Assembly: GCA_030431975.1 (NCBI GenBank)
Contig: JAUIHP010000002.1
Span: 395,014-459,013 of the forward strand
Source: a bacterium
Lineage (GTDB): Bacteria > Eisenbacteria > RBG-16-71-46 > CAIMUX01
Length of the DNA stretch: 64,000 nucleotides
Direction of reading: 5' to 3'
The notes under the pieces: generated by a model
What the model was told of the DNA's origin: nothing
Seen by the model: the letters and a program-made list of their open reading frames with translations, nothing else
Database searches by the model: none
Program-made: the position numbers and the translations under genes
Shown here: piece after piece, positions 9,865 through 19,646 of the stretch
Layout: each line of letters starts with the position of its first letter
Position numbering within the stretch: position 1 is the stretch's first letter

Positions 9865-10964
9865 TGGTGCTCCGGAGGTTCGGGCAAGGTCTCCGCCCCT
9901 CCGCCTCCCGGACCGACGGGATCTCCACCTCCATCATCGCCGCCTCCGAAGAGAACTGCGGCCAACCCGCCGAGTGCAGCCACTCCCGCGCCAATCCAAA
10001 GCCAGCGACGTCTGGAACCTTCATCGCCATCTTCCGCCGAGGCCCGCTCCACGTTACTTCCCGTGTTGCGATCTCCGGCCGCGTTGCTCTGCTGACTTTG
10101 ATCCGTCCCGCGCCCGCGGTCCCCGGAAGAACCGGGCGCTCTATCCGCCTGCCCTCTGCCACGGTCGCTGCCCGCGGTTTCACCGGAACTGACCGGAGCT
10201 TCGCCGCTTCCCAAAGCTTCCACGGTCCACCATCCGGTCGAGGGATAGCGCGTCAGTTCGCGACCGTTGGCGTCGGTAACCCGCAGGTAGTAACGAACGC
10301 CCGCGGCCTGCATGGCGGAAGCGGGAATCTCCGACGAATAGGTGCTTCCGGATTCGGGCCGCAGTCGCGTGAAGCGCAGTCGCGAACTTCCAACGACCTG
10401 AAACATCGCGTAGAGCTCGTCCCTCCCCAGCTCCGGAGCTTCGACGACGATCCGCACCGGACTTCCGACCGGTGCGGCAGTGACGGGTCGATGCTGCAGG
10501 TTCGGGGGCGCGCCTTCGGTGACGGGCAGGGCCAGAGTGGAAAGGAACTCGGCCACGAACTCTCCGCTGCGAACGAACAGATCGTCTTCGGAGGGAGCCC
10601 GTACTTCACGTTGCAGCACGTTGCGCGCCAATCCGACCTCGGCGACGAAGAGACGCAGGCGGTACTCCGCTTCCACTTCGTCGATGGTTCCCCAAACGAC
10701 GCGGTCTGCTCCGATGCGACTTCCGCGGTCGACGACACAACCCAGCTCTCGGCACGGGTTCTTCTCGCGGATCAACTCGAGCCGTGAATCATTCGCGACC
10801 TCCTGCCGCCAGAACTCGCCGAGAAACTCGGCCGTGGCTGCAGGAACGGCATCTCCGCTGGGATCGAGCACGGCGACCCGAGTCTTTCCCTGCGCCCAAA
10901 CGAAACCGGGCGCGGGAAAGATCAGGAGGACGGAAAGAACGACTGTCAGCAGGCGCCGAAACAT
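9861..10964 (-). CDS. Exported protein with C-terminal membrane anchor, unknown function
   Basis: 367 aa. A clear signal peptide (basic MFRR, hydrophobic stretch, cleavage near WAQG) precedes a domain beginning TRVAVLDPSGDAVPA, which resembles TolB-N/FlgT-like periplasmic modules that bind or sense (not assignable further). A beta-rich middle domain contains YYLRVTDANGREL, then a Ser/Gly/Asp/Arg-rich linker, one transmembrane helix (about residues 322-340) and a glycine-rich tail. Starts 5 bp after aceE and overlaps the next gene by 4 nt, so the three probably form one transcript. Comparable architecture occurs in PEGA-type envelope proteins. Confidence 0.7.
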   Translation of the reverse strand: MFRRLLTVVLSVLLIFPAPGFVWAQGKTRVAVLDPSGDAVPAATAEFLGEFWRQEVANDSRLELIREKNPCRELGCVVDRGSRIGADRVVWGTIDEVEAEYRLRLFVAEVGLARNVLQREVRAPSEDDLFVRSGEFVAEFLSTLALPVTEGAPPNLQHRPVTAAPVGSPVRIVVEAPELGRDELYAMFQVVGSSRLRFTRLRPESGSTYSSEIPASAMQAAGVRYYLRVTDANGRELTRYPSTGWWTVEALGSGEAPVSSGETAGSDRGRGQADRAPGSSGDRGRGTDQSQQSNAAGDRNTGSNVERASAEDGDEGSRRRWLWIGAGVAALGGLAAVLFGGGDDGGGDPVGPGGGGAETLPEPPEHQ

Positions 10965-10969
10965 CGAAC

Positions 10970-13648
10970 TCAGGACTTGGGTACGGCGTCCAGGGCTCCG
11001 GGTTCGAGTCCCAGTTCCGAGATCCCCTCCCGCAAGGTTTCGGAATCGATTCCGCCTTCGCGGTAGAGAGCCACAAGAGCCGTCAGGGCTACGTGCTCGG
11101 CATCGATCTCGAAGAAGCGGCGCAGGGCTTCACGCGTATCCGAACGTCCGAATCCATCCGTTCCCAAAGAATGGAAGGCACCCGGAACCCAGGGACGAAT
11201 CATGTCCGGCACCGATTTCATGTAGTCGCTGACGGCGATGGTCGGGATCTCACCATCGAGCACGGTAGACACGTAGGGCCGCCGCTCGGCTTCGTCCCAG
11301 TTCAGACGGTTCTGACGTTCGACCTCCAGGGCTTCGCGACGGAGTTCGACGTAGCTGGTCACGCTCCACACTTCCGTCGGGATTCCCAGGGCCTCGAGCT
11401 TCTCCTGTGCAGCAAGAGCCTGCATCATGATCGACCCGCTTCCCAGAATCCGCGCCTTGGCCTTCTTCCGGCCGTCGGAGGGTCCACGGAACTTGTAGAT
11501 TCCTTTGAGAATCCCTTCCCGCACGTCCTCCTCGGGCATCGGCGGCATCTTGTAGTTCTCGTTGTAGACGGTCAGGTAGTAGATGACGTCTTCACCGTTT
11601 TCGTACATCCGGTGCATTCCGTCTTCGATGATGACCGCAATCTCGTAGGCGAAGGCCGGGTCGTAAACGACGCAGGCCGGGTTGGTCGACGCCAGCACGA
11701 TGCTGTGACCGTCCTGGTGCTGCAATCCTTCGCCGTTCAGTGTCGTCCGGCCCGCGGTGGCGCCCAGCATGAAGCCGCGAGCACGTGAGTCCGCAGCCGC
11801 CCAAACAAGGTCGCCGACACGTTGGAAGCCAAACATCGAGTAGAAGATGAAGAACGGAATCGTCGGGAAGTCCATCGTCGCATAGCTCGTCCCCGAGGCG
11901 GTGAAGCTGGCCATGGAGCCGGCCTCGGTGATGCCCTCTTCGAGGATCTGACCGTCCTTGGACTCGGAGTAGCTGAGCAGCATCTTGGCATCGAGCGGTT
12001 CGTACTTCTGACCGAGAGCGGCGTACAGTTTGAACTCCCGGAAGAGCCCTTCCATACCGAAGGTGCGGGCTTCATCAGGAACGATCGGCACGATGTGCTT
12101 GCCAAGTTCCTTGTCCTTGAGCAGCTTCCTGAGGAGCCGAACAAAGGCCATCGTCGTCGAGACCGCTGGGCCGTCACCGGTTCCGCCGTGGAACTCTTCG
12201 TAAAGACTACGCTGCGGCAACGGGATGTTCACCGTCGTCGTGCGTCGCTGCGGAAGGGTTCCGTGGAGCGCCTTGCGACGTTCGTGCAGATACTGGATCT
12301 CCGGGCTGTTCGGCCCCGGATGATGGTACGGCGGGATATCCTCGATCTGTTTGTCCGTGACCTCGAGTTCCAGGCGATCGCGGAACTTCTTCAGTTCCTC
12401 TTCGCTCATCTTCTTGATCTGATGCGTTGGATTGCGCCCTTCGAACTTCTCGCCGAGGGTCCATCCCTTGACCGTCTTGGCCAGAATGCAGGTCGGCGCG
12501 TGTTTGTAGGAAACAGCCGCCGCGTAGGCGTTGTAGATCTTCCGAATGTCGTGTCCGCCGCGGCGAAGCTTTGGCAACTCTTCGTCGGGAAGATGGGAGA
12601 CCAGAGCCTTGAGTTCCGGATCGTCGAAGAACTTCTCGCGAATGTAGTCCCCGGACTCGGCCGCGAGCCGCTGGAACTCACCGTCCAACGTCTCGTTCAT
12701 CTGGCGAACGAGGGCGCCTTCGTAGTCGCGTTTGAGGAGATCATCCCACTCCCGACCCCAGATGACCTTGATCACGTTCCAGCCCGCGCCCTTGAACGAG
12801 CCTTCGAGCTCCTGAATGATCTTGCCGTTCCCACGAACCGGTCCGTCCAACCTCTGCAGGTTGCAGTTGATGACGAAAATGAGGTTGTCGAGACCCTCGC
12901 GCGATGCGAGACCGATAGCACCCAACGACTCCGGTTCGTCGGTCTCGCCGTCTCCGAGGAAACACCAGACCTTCGCGTCACTCGGTTCGATGAGTCCGCG
13001 CGACTCCATGTAGCGAAGGAAGCGCGCGTGATAGATCGCGTTGATGGGTCCGAGCCCCATCGAGACCGTCGGGTACTCCCAGAACTCCGGCATGAGCCGC
13101 GGATGCGGATAACTCGACAGACCTTTGCCGGTCGATTCGCGACGGAAGTAGTCGAGTTGTTCCTGACCCAGGCGTCCTTCGAGGAAAGCGCGAGCATAGA
13201 CGCCGGGAGCCCCGTGCCCCTGAATGTAGATGGCGTCGCCCGGTTGGTTTCCGTCCTTGCCCCGGAAGAAATGATTGAAACCGACTTCGTAGAGGCTGGC
13301 CGAGGAAGCGTAGGTCGACATGTGTCCACCCAATCCGTCGACGACGTGGTTGGCGCGCGTCACCATCACAGCGGCGTTCCAACGGATGAGGCGCCGGATT
13401 CGTTTCTCCATGCGCTCGTCGCCCGGATAGTCGAGCTCCTGCTCGGGGCTGATCGTATTGATGTAGCGAGTCTGCGTGGTCGGGGGCAGTCCCACTCCCA
13501 GCATCCGCGCCCGCTTGAGAAGACGGTAGAAAATGAAGCGGGCGCGCTCCGGGCCCTGTCGCTCCACGACCTGGTCCAGGGCCTCGACCCATTCCCCGGT
13601 CTCCTGCGCATCGACATCCGGTAGCTGCTGTTTGAACTGATCGAACAC
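10970..13648 (-). CDS. aceE: Pyruvate dehydrogenase E1 component, homodimeric type
   Basis: Thiamine-diphosphate E1 that decarboxylates pyruvate and acetylates the E2 lipoyl domain. Long segments match the known AceE family: SSYPHPRLMPEFWEYPTVSM, the ThDP motif GDGETDEPES ending in NCNLQRLDGPV, DEARTFGMEGLFR, GRTTLNGEGLQHQDGHS, and the C-terminal LGTDGFGRSDTREALRRFFE. The open frame extends to 13744, but I place the start at GTG 13648 (VFDQFKQQLPD), giving 892 aa, close to E. coli AceE (887 aa). No E2 or E3 gene lies nearby, which is unusual for this family. Confidence 0.97.
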   Translation of the reverse strand: MFDQFKQQLPDVDAQETGEWVEALDQVVERQGPERARFIFYRLLKRARMLGVGLPPTTQTRYINTISPEQELDYPGDERMEKRIRRLIRWNAAVMVTRANHVVDGLGGHMSTYASSASLYEVGFNHFFRGKDGNQPGDAIYIQGHGAPGVYARAFLEGRLGQEQLDYFRRESTGKGLSSYPHPRLMPEFWEYPTVSMGLGPINAIYHARFLRYMESRGLIEPSDAKVWCFLGDGETDEPESLGAIGLASREGLDNLIFVINCNLQRLDGPVRGNGKIIQELEGSFKGAGWNVIKVIWGREWDDLLKRDYEGALVRQMNETLDGEFQRLAAESGDYIREKFFDDPELKALVSHLPDEELPKLRRGGHDIRKIYNAYAAAVSYKHAPTCILAKTVKGWTLGEKFEGRNPTHQIKKMSEEELKKFRDRLELEVTDKQIEDIPPYHHPGPNSPEIQYLHERRKALHGTLPQRRTTTVNIPLPQRSLYEEFHGGTGDGPAVSTTMAFVRLLRKLLKDKELGKHIVPIVPDEARTFGMEGLFREFKLYAALGQKYEPLDAKMLLSYSESKDGQILEEGITEAGSMASFTASGTSYATMDFPTIPFFIFYSMFGFQRVGDLVWAAADSRARGFMLGATAGRTTLNGEGLQHQDGHSIVLASTNPACVVYDPAFAYEIAVIIEDGMHRMYENGEDVIYYLTVYNENYKMPPMPEEDVREGILKGIYKFRGPSDGRKKAKARILGSGSIMMQALAAQEKLEALGIPTEVWSVTSYVELRREALEVERQNRLNWDEAERRPYVSTVLDGEIPTIAVSDYMKSVPDMIRPWVPGAFHSLGTDGFGRSDTREALRRFFEIDAEHVALTALVALYREGGIDSETLREGISELGLEPGALDAVPKS

Positions 13649-13772
13649 GCTTTGCCCTTTCTCAGGAGGTCCAAACCTGTTTTCGGTCTCTGAGGACAGT
13701 AGGTGAGCCGGAAGATGGAAACAACCCGTCCCTGTGACGAACACCGGCAGCCGCCGGCGCAGTTAAGTCCTT

Positions 13773-14921
13773 CTACAACCCTGCATTCCAGTCGGCGAAG
13801 ACGGTCCAGACTTCCGTCGGCGCCCCGCTGACGTCACCGAGGCCGCAGATCCGAAGCCAGTCGATGAGATCGCTGCGCGCTTTGGCGTCATCGGGGAAAA
13901 TGCGATCCGCTCTGTCCTCGGCTTCGCTCTGAAAGAAGTCATAGAGCGCAAACCAGGTCACTTCTTCCAGGTGGTCGGGGGCGTCTTCGAGGTACTCCGT
14001 GAGCCGTTTCGCAAAGTCGGCGGCCTCGTTGACCGAATCCCGTCGAAACCCGGTCTCGACGATCGACACCGGCAGATCCGTCGATGCAGCGACGACTTCG
14101 GCGATTCGTGCCGTGAGCTCTTCCGAGGAGAGTTCCTGTTCGAACGAGTCATCGGTTCCGAGGATCGACCAACCGACACGGTCGAGTTCGGGTTCGAGAT
14201 AGTCGACGAGGTCGGTGGGCACTTCGTCCCCCGCGGAGAAAATGGTTCCGACATCGGGCCCGCCGCCCGTGGAGAGAAGGGAGTCCTGCCCGGCCGCAAC
14301 GGCGTTTCGAAAATCTTCACTCAAGGTTCCATCATCTTCGAGAAGCTCGTTGACGTTGCGACCGACCCAGATGTGGTCGATGGTTCCCCGTCCCCGATCG
14401 CGAAGGTCCCGGAGAAAGCGGGCGAAGCGAACCCGAACGTTGGCGGTTCCGAGCGCTTGCCCCCGCAGATCGTCCGGCAGTCGCCCCAGATGCTCCCCGT
14501 CGATCAGCGTCACGACGACGGACAGCGACACTCCCCAGGTCAGGCTTTGACGGACGTGATCATCGACCGGCTTCCAGTCGTAGTTTCCGATCGCCAACTC
14601 GACCGCTCCCCATTCGATTTCAAACTGTCCGTAGGAGAAGCCGGCTCGCCGAAGGTCGGTGTAAGCCTCGACGAAAAGTGGATCCCCTCCCGGGGCTCCG
14701 CGCTGCAGGACATGGACGCCAAGGGGCAGGCGTTCCGGAGGGGGTGGTTGGGTCGAGTCGCCGCCGCAGGACCAGAGTCCGAGACTGGCGACGAGAACCA
14801 GGATGGCAGAGCAAACGTTGTTCAACCGACGAGGCTCGGGGCCCGCAGAGGACGAACGATCGGAGACGTCCGAGGGGGGCGGGGACGGAGAAATGCAGTG
14901 CTTCGTGGGTAAGAGATCCAT
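13773..14921 (-). CDS. Predicted lipoprotein with TIM-barrel glycoside-hydrolase-like fold
   Basis: 382 aa from ATG 14921. An extended N-terminus is followed by a hydrophobic stretch and a lipobox (L-W-S-C at about residues 49-52), then a proline-rich linker. The mature part reads like a (beta/alpha)8 barrel: GVHVLQRG, FEIEWGAVE, the strand ending HIWVGRNVNE, and IVETGFRRD late in the barrel, which could supply the second catalytic acid. These resemble clan GH-A hydrolases, but identity and substrate are unproven. It lies upstream of aceE on the same strand with a 124 bp gap. Confidence 0.65.
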   Translation of the reverse strand: MDLLPTKHCISPSPPPSDVSDRSSSAGPEPRRLNNVCSAILVLVASLGLWSCGGDSTQPPPPERLPLGVHVLQRGAPGGDPLFVEAYTDLRRAGFSYGQFEIEWGAVELAIGNYDWKPVDDHVRQSLTWGVSLSVVVTLIDGEHLGRLPDDLRGQALGTANVRVRFARFLRDLRDRGRGTIDHIWVGRNVNELLEDDGTLSEDFRNAVAAGQDSLLSTGGGPDVGTIFSAGDEVPTDLVDYLEPELDRVGWSILGTDDSFEQELSSEELTARIAEVVAASTDLPVSIVETGFRRDSVNEAADFAKRLTEYLEDAPDHLEEVTWFALYDFFQSEAEDRADRIFPDDAKARSDLIDWLRICGLGDVSGAPTEVWTVFADWNAGL

Positions 14922-15073
14922 GAGGTCATCATAGCGCCTGGCCGGACCGCGCGGCGAACGGTCGGTTCCGGCAAGCCGACCTCGGGGGGAGTGGGAGTTT
15001 GACGAAGAGGACCAGGCCTGTCTTTCGTTCGTGCTGCGTCGCGACGGCTGCAAACGGCTGCTATCCTCCCGCC

Positions 15074-17041
15074 GTGAAACGGCGTCCCGACGACATCCCA
15101 GTCTTCGTCTTGATGTGGGTCTTCGTGTTCGCCTTCGCCTTCATCCTCTGCGGATCCACTTCTGTTGTTGCGGAGCGCGTCACGTTGCCGCTGGACAAGT
15201 CCGTGCCCTACCAGGTTCGGTCGGGAGAGGCTCCCTATGATCTGGTGGACCGCCCGGTCGGGGTGTTTCTGATCCGAACGGAGACGGGACGTGTCCTGGC
15301 TCGACTTCCCCAACTCGACATCGATGACGTCCTGGAAGGGTTGAGCGGAGATCCGCTGAGCTCCCTGCCCGTTCCCAGTTCGCTTCCGCCCGGCGTCACT
15401 CCGGAGCCCGGCTGGCCGCTCGCGCTCCCGGCCGTGCCCGCCGGCTCGCCGGCCCACGCCGACTTTGACGGGGACGGATTCGCCGAGATCATCGTCGCCC
15501 TGGTCGACGGTACGGTTCTGGCGCTGGACACGTCCGGCAACCCTCTTCCAGGTTGGCCGATGCAGCTCGGGGGCGCCATCCATCACGGTCCCCGCATCCT
15601 CGACATCGACGGAGACGGCAATCTGGAGATCCTGGTGGGGACGGACCTCGGCTTCGTCCACGCGCTTCGCATCGACGGCGTGACCTCTCCTCCCGGCTGG
15701 CCGGTCTGTCTCGATGCCCGCTCCCAGGTGGAACAGGTTTGGGCGGCGCCCGCTGTGGCCGACCTCCACTCGCACCGGGGACTGGAGATCGCCGTCGTCG
15801 GCACGCAGGGGACCCTTCAGGTGTTTGGCTCGGACGGGGTCACCCTCCCCGGCTGGCCCATTCGGATCGCTCCGCTGCCCCAGGCCGAGCAACCGCCGGC
15901 GTCCTATGCCACACCCGCGGTGGGTGACCTCGATGCCGACGGGGACGTCGAGATCGTCGTCGGGTTCAATCATGGGGTCGTCGCATCCTTCGACCCGGAC
16001 GGACGGCCGACCTTGGGGTGGCCACAGATCCTCCCCCACCTGGTTCGCGCGGGCTTCGGTCCGATTCAGGCGTTGGACTTGGACGGCGGAGGGGGACTCG
16101 AGGTCGTCCTGGCCACCGACCGAGGTTTGGCCGGACCTCCCGTTCTGTGTGTCCTTCGGCAGGACGGCCGGATCCTTCCGGGCTGGCCGCAGGATCTCGC
16201 CGAGCCGGTCAACGGCGGCGTCGCTCTCGCCGACCTGGACGGCGATGGCGCAAGAGAGATGATCTTTGCCTCCATCGGTGGAAACGGCCGGGTCGAAGTG
16301 CGGGATCTTCGCGGCGCCGCCAAGCCGGGTTGGCCCCGAGAGCTACCGGCGGTCTCCTTCGATCAGGGCGTCGTCGTTGCGGATCTCGATCCCACGCCCG
16401 GGTTGGAAATCGCAGTGCTGGGTAGCGCCGCAGACTACGGGGCCGCAAGTCTGCTCTACATCTTCCACGCTGACGGCCGGGTGATGGATGGCTTCCCGTT
16501 GGGAGTCGGCGGTACCGACGCCTACGACGGCGGACTGACGGTCTGCGATCTGGACTCCGATGGGCGGAACGAGCTGTTGGTGGCCCGTGGCGGGACGGCA
16601 CAGCTCGACCTCTACCGGTTCTCGTCGGGCGGTGAACGAGCCTGGAGCCGCTCCGACTTCGGACAGGAAGTCGTCGGAGAACGTCAGCCCGCGGAGGCAA
16701 GCCCAGTATCGATCGTCGGTCCCGTGGAGACCCAGCCGCTCTCCGTCGACGATGCCCGCGTCGACTCCGCAACCGAACTTCCGCCGGACCTCGACCCGAA
16801 CAAGACTTTCCGGTTCCTTCTGCGCAACGAGGTCCGAGTCGGCCTTCGCGTTCTGGACGTGCGAGGTCAGGAGGTTCGACGGCTCATCGAGGATTCCCGA
16901 CTACCGTTGGGTTTCTATGCGGTGGAGTGGGACGGACTTCTGCAGAGCGGAACTCCGGCGACGACCGGAGCCTACTTCTACGAGCTTTCGCTGAACGGGG
17001 TCCCGTCCCGAAAGCAACTCGTCGTTCTTCTTTCGCCGTAA
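15074..17041 (+). CDS. FG-GAP/VCBS beta-propeller surface protein with C-terminal FlgD-Ig-like module
   Basis: About 655 aa from GTG 15074 (ATG 15113 is an alternative; no strong ribosome site at either). A hydrophobic signal segment (VFVLMWVFVFAFAFILCG) is followed by about seven propeller blades, each with a calcium-binding-type loop (ADFDGDGFAEII, LDIDGDGNLEIL, GDLDADGDVEIV, ADLDGDGAREMI, CDLDSDGRNELL) and a recurring P-G-W-P turn. The C-terminus has the FlgD/T9SS-like module (VLDVRGQEVRRLIED then TTGAYFYELSL). Such proteins are usually surface-bound and adhesive or carbohydrate-binding. Divergent from the lipoprotein gene at 14921. Confidence 0.85.
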   Translation: MKRRPDDIPVFVLMWVFVFAFAFILCGSTSVVAERVTLPLDKSVPYQVRSGEAPYDLVDRPVGVFLIRTETGRVLARLPQLDIDDVLEGLSGDPLSSLPVPSSLPPGVTPEPGWPLALPAVPAGSPAHADFDGDGFAEIIVALVDGTVLALDTSGNPLPGWPMQLGGAIHHGPRILDIDGDGNLEILVGTDLGFVHALRIDGVTSPPGWPVCLDARSQVEQVWAAPAVADLHSHRGLEIAVVGTQGTLQVFGSDGVTLPGWPIRIAPLPQAEQPPASYATPAVGDLDADGDVEIVVGFNHGVVASFDPDGRPTLGWPQILPHLVRAGFGPIQALDLDGGGGLEVVLATDRGLAGPPVLCVLRQDGRILPGWPQDLAEPVNGGVALADLDGDGAREMIFASIGGNGRVEVRDLRGAAKPGWPRELPAVSFDQGVVVADLDPTPGLEIAVLGSAADYGAASLLYIFHADGRVMDGFPLGVGGTDAYDGGLTVCDLDSDGRNELLVARGGTAQLDLYRFSSGGERAWSRSDFGQEVVGERQPAEASPVSIVGPVETQPLSVDDARVDSATELPPDLDPNKTFRFLLRNEVRVGLRVLDVRGQEVRRLIEDSRLPLGFYAVEWDGLLQSGTPATTGAYFYELSLNGVPSRKQLVVLLSP

Positions 17042-17078
17042 CGCGGCGAAACAGGTCCGCGGGAGCCCCGAGTCAAAG

Positions 17079-17166
17079 GGCCGGGGGCAGAGTTCCTCGG
17101 AAACCGGGCATCAGAAGGCCGGGCGCAGAGGGCCTCGGGAACCGGGTATCAGAAGGCCGGGGGCAG
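17079..17166. repeat. 38-bp tandem repeat (2.3 copies) spanning a stop codon
   Basis: Copies at 17079-17116 and 17117-17154 differ at 5 of 38 positions, and a third partial copy covers 17155-17166. The TGA stop of the minus-strand 17149 gene lies inside the second copy, and the same TGA is duplicated in the first. Confidence 0.9.
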
Positions 17167-18375
17167 TTGCTGGAAGGTCACGCCGACGCCCATCCGGAAG
17201 AACGTCTCACGAAGCCCGACCTCGTCCTTGTCACCGCGACGCCCGAACTCGACCAGTCCGTCGACGAAGCCCCGATCGAACTGCACGGGAATGCCGACAC
17301 CGCCGGTCAGAGCCCACTCTTTGATGGGATCACCGGTCGGTGAAGGAAGTCCCAACTCGTCGTAGCGATAACCGAGGCGCCAAACCGTGCGGCGGGAAAG
17401 CCGGGAACGAATCGTCGCAGCAGGGTCGCTGAGCCGGCGGACTCCGATCCCGATGTGCACGCCGTCCTGGAAGTCGTTGAACGTCGAGGTGTTGTCGTCC
17501 AGCACTTCGGCGTCGCTCCACATCGTCGTCGAGTAGTCCGCGAGGACTTCCCAGCGCTTCGTCATCCGAAACGCTCCACCGATTCCCCACGTGCTCGGAT
17601 AGTCGTACTTTCGGCGCTGTTCGGAGGTGACTCCCGAGTCGTTCTCGAGAAGCGACTTGAGACGCGCATTCGAGACCTGTCCGAAGTAGGCCCCCACGGA
17701 AACGCGCTCCACCGGACGCGCCTGGATTCCGAAGGCCGCCGACTTCGCATTCTCGACGCGTGTCCTCAGGACCGTCTCAGTGTCGGTCACATCGCCGTCG
17801 AAGAAGTCATCCTCGGACTGTTCCCGAAGCGTGCCACCGACCCAGCCGAACCGGGCGCCTACGGAAACGACGTCCGCGATGGGGACGGCAAACTCCGCAT
17901 AGAGCTGTCCGATACTGCCTGCGCCGTGAATGGTCCGCGTGAACTCGTCGTCCGCCCCTTCGTTGAAGACGGACTCGATCGTGTAGCGACCGTCGGTAAG
18001 GTCGCGGAAACCGGCACCCCAGCGGAGGGAGCCCGGCCACGGTATGGCGAGCCGGATCCCGGGCAGCCTCGTACCGCCCACTCGGGTGCTGCCGTCGGAA
18101 TCGCGAGTCGTGATCCAATTGTTCTCGGTGACGAGACCCGCCTGCACCTGCGGGCGAATGACCCAACCGATGGCGGCCGGGTTGTTCACGCTCATCTGGT
18201 ACGGGTCGACTGAACCGATCGACGTCCCGCCCGTTCCGCGTGCGGCAATGTCGTAGCCGTCCCGCGGGAGTCCCAGTCCTTCGCTGGCGAAGAGAGAGCC
18301 GGCTTCCGCGGACGGCGTGAAAACGGCGAGCGCAAGCGCACTGCAAAGGAGCGCCGGGATTCGCAAAGTGTTCAT
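17149..18375 (-). CDS. Outer-membrane beta-barrel protein (FadL/OmpP1-like)
   Basis: 408 aa. A cleavable signal peptide (cleavage near SAEAG) is followed by a glycine-rich N-terminal plug-like segment (YDIAARGTGGTSIGSVDPYQ, then NNPAA), a hallmark of FadL/OMPP1-like barrels. Alternating amphipathic strands follow to a C-terminal aromatic residue (LPPAF). Probably a transport or assembly barrel in the outer membrane; the substrate is unknown. The ATG overlaps the stop of the preceding lipoprotein gene (ATGA), so the two are likely cotranscribed. Confidence 0.8.
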   Translation of the reverse strand: MNTLRIPALLCSALALAVFTPSAEAGSLFASEGLGLPRDGYDIAARGTGGTSIGSVDPYQMSVNNPAAIGWVIRPQVQAGLVTENNWITTRDSDGSTRVGGTRLPGIRLAIPWPGSLRWGAGFRDLTDGRYTIESVFNEGADDEFTRTIHGAGSIGQLYAEFAVPIADVVSVGARFGWVGGTLREQSEDDFFDGDVTDTETVLRTRVENAKSAAFGIQARPVERVSVGAYFGQVSNARLKSLLENDSGVTSEQRRKYDYPSTWGIGGAFRMTKRWEVLADYSTTMWSDAEVLDDNTSTFNDFQDGVHIGIGVRRLSDPAATIRSRLSRRTVWRLGYRYDELGLPSPTGDPIKEWALTGGVGIPVQFDRGFVDGLVEFGRRGDKDEVGLRETFFRMGVGVTFQQLPPAF

Positions 18376-19646
18376 TGTCCCGAATCCTCCCAGCGCGGAT
18401 CCAACGGCCTCGAGGCCACAACCTCGATGCGCGGCCGGAAGGCGGCGGAGTCCGCCTCGGAGGAGTAGACCTGCAACTTGGCCCGTTGCAGCCCCTCTCC
18501 CAGAATCCGGAGGGTCAATCCGTCGTTGTCTTCCTCACCATCAATCCAATCCTGCAGGGTCGTTCCGAAGTCGAGTCGGAGAACTTCTGTATCCTCCTCG
18601 ACTTCGATCACGTCAGTGGCAAAGGCGGCTCGTGAAACCGTGTCCGGCTCGACGGCCTCGGTCCATGGCCCCCGGTTCGCATAGACGCCGACCGAGAACG
18701 GTTCGTCGGGACCGTATTCGTACGTACCCGGTACGATGCGAAGGAAGAGCTCAGCCCGGTGGATGGTGTCGCCCCGCTCCAAATCCAACCCCGAAAGATC
18801 CGGTCGGATGAGAGCCCGGGACGCGATTTCCTGGTCGAGGAGCAACGTCGGAGCATCGCCGGGCTCTGGCGCCCGGTTGTCGAAAATGAGGTACCCGTCC
18901 TGGACCGGCTCGAGGTTGAGCACGCCTTCGCCTTCATAGTCGATGGTCAACTCCGGAGTGATCGTGACCACGGCGTCATCGTCCACGGCCACCGCTTCGG
19001 ATGAAAGCAGGACGATGCTGCCCATGTTGTCGGACTGGAGTTGCAGGCCGATTCCGCGATTCGTCTCCGGCTCTTCCAACCATCGTTCGATGAGAGAGAC
19101 CGGAAAACTCAGAATGTCCGTCTTGAGCTGAACGAGAGCCGAGTCGGGATTATCCGGGTTGAACCCGACCGTATCGGTCTGCCGGGCAACCGGGTCGGCA
19201 AGGAGAGGGGGCCCCTCGAGGGGGATCTCGTTCTCCGTCCATTCCGGGATCGATGGGTCGACTTCGTGGGCATCGACCGCGACCTCATCTCCGGTTCCGC
19301 CGGACAACCGCACCGAAAGGGAGACGCTGGTGATCACCCGGTCCTCATCGACGTTGTCCACGTCGAAGAGCATGTAGGCGACCGAGGAGTACTCCGGTTG
19401 GCGCAATAGGAGAAGCGAACTGCGTTGGCCGCTTTCCCCCTGGGACCGGTAGCTTCGGTCCTCGCCGATGGTCACCGTGTCGAGCGTATCCAGAGGGGCA
19501 TCCAGTCCGCGCGTCGAACCCGGATTGAAAAGATCGCTCTCGCCCTCACTGCAACCGGGCCCTGTGGCCAGCACACCGGCCGTCGCGCCGACCAGGGCCG
19601 CCACGGTCAGCCAGCGGCGACCCCATCTTTCAGTTTCTATAGTCAC
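18372..19646 (-). CDS. Lipoprotein with DNRLRE-like beta domains
   Basis: 424 aa. The N-terminus has basic residues (GRRWLT), a hydrophobic stretch and a lipobox-like G-P-G-C near residue 32. The mature region shows two similar halves, each with a short LLL(R/D)Q strand, a following domain of paired beta strands and an acidic loop, as in DNRLRE-domain secreted proteins. It precedes the beta-barrel gene with a 4-nt overlap, suggesting a surface complex: a lipoprotein plus an outer-membrane channel. Function is otherwise unknown. Confidence 0.7.
   Translation of the reverse strand: MTIETERWGRRWLTVAALVGATAGVLATGPGCSEGESDLFNPGSTRGLDAPLDTLDTVTIGEDRSYRSQGESGQRSSLLLLRQPEYSSVAYMLFDVDNVDEDRVITSVSLSVRLSGGTGDEVAVDAHEVDPSIPEWTENEIPLEGPPLLADPVARQTDTVGFNPDNPDSALVQLKTDILSFPVSLIERWLEEPETNRGIGLQLQSDNMGSIVLLSSEAVAVDDDAVVTITPELTIDYEGEGVLNLEPVQDGYLIFDNRAPEPGDAPTLLLDQEIASRALIRPDLSGLDLERGDTIHRAELFLRIVPGTYEYGPDEPFSVGVYANRGPWTEAVEPDTVSRAAFATDVIEVEEDTEVLRLDFGTTLQDWIDGEEDNDGLTLRILGEGLQRAKLQVYSSEADSAAFRPRIEVVASRPLDPRWEDSGQ

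Noticed and set aside
11822..13624. 600-codon plus-strand open frame opposite aceE
   Set aside because: Antisense shadow of aceE, caused by GC-rich codon bias.
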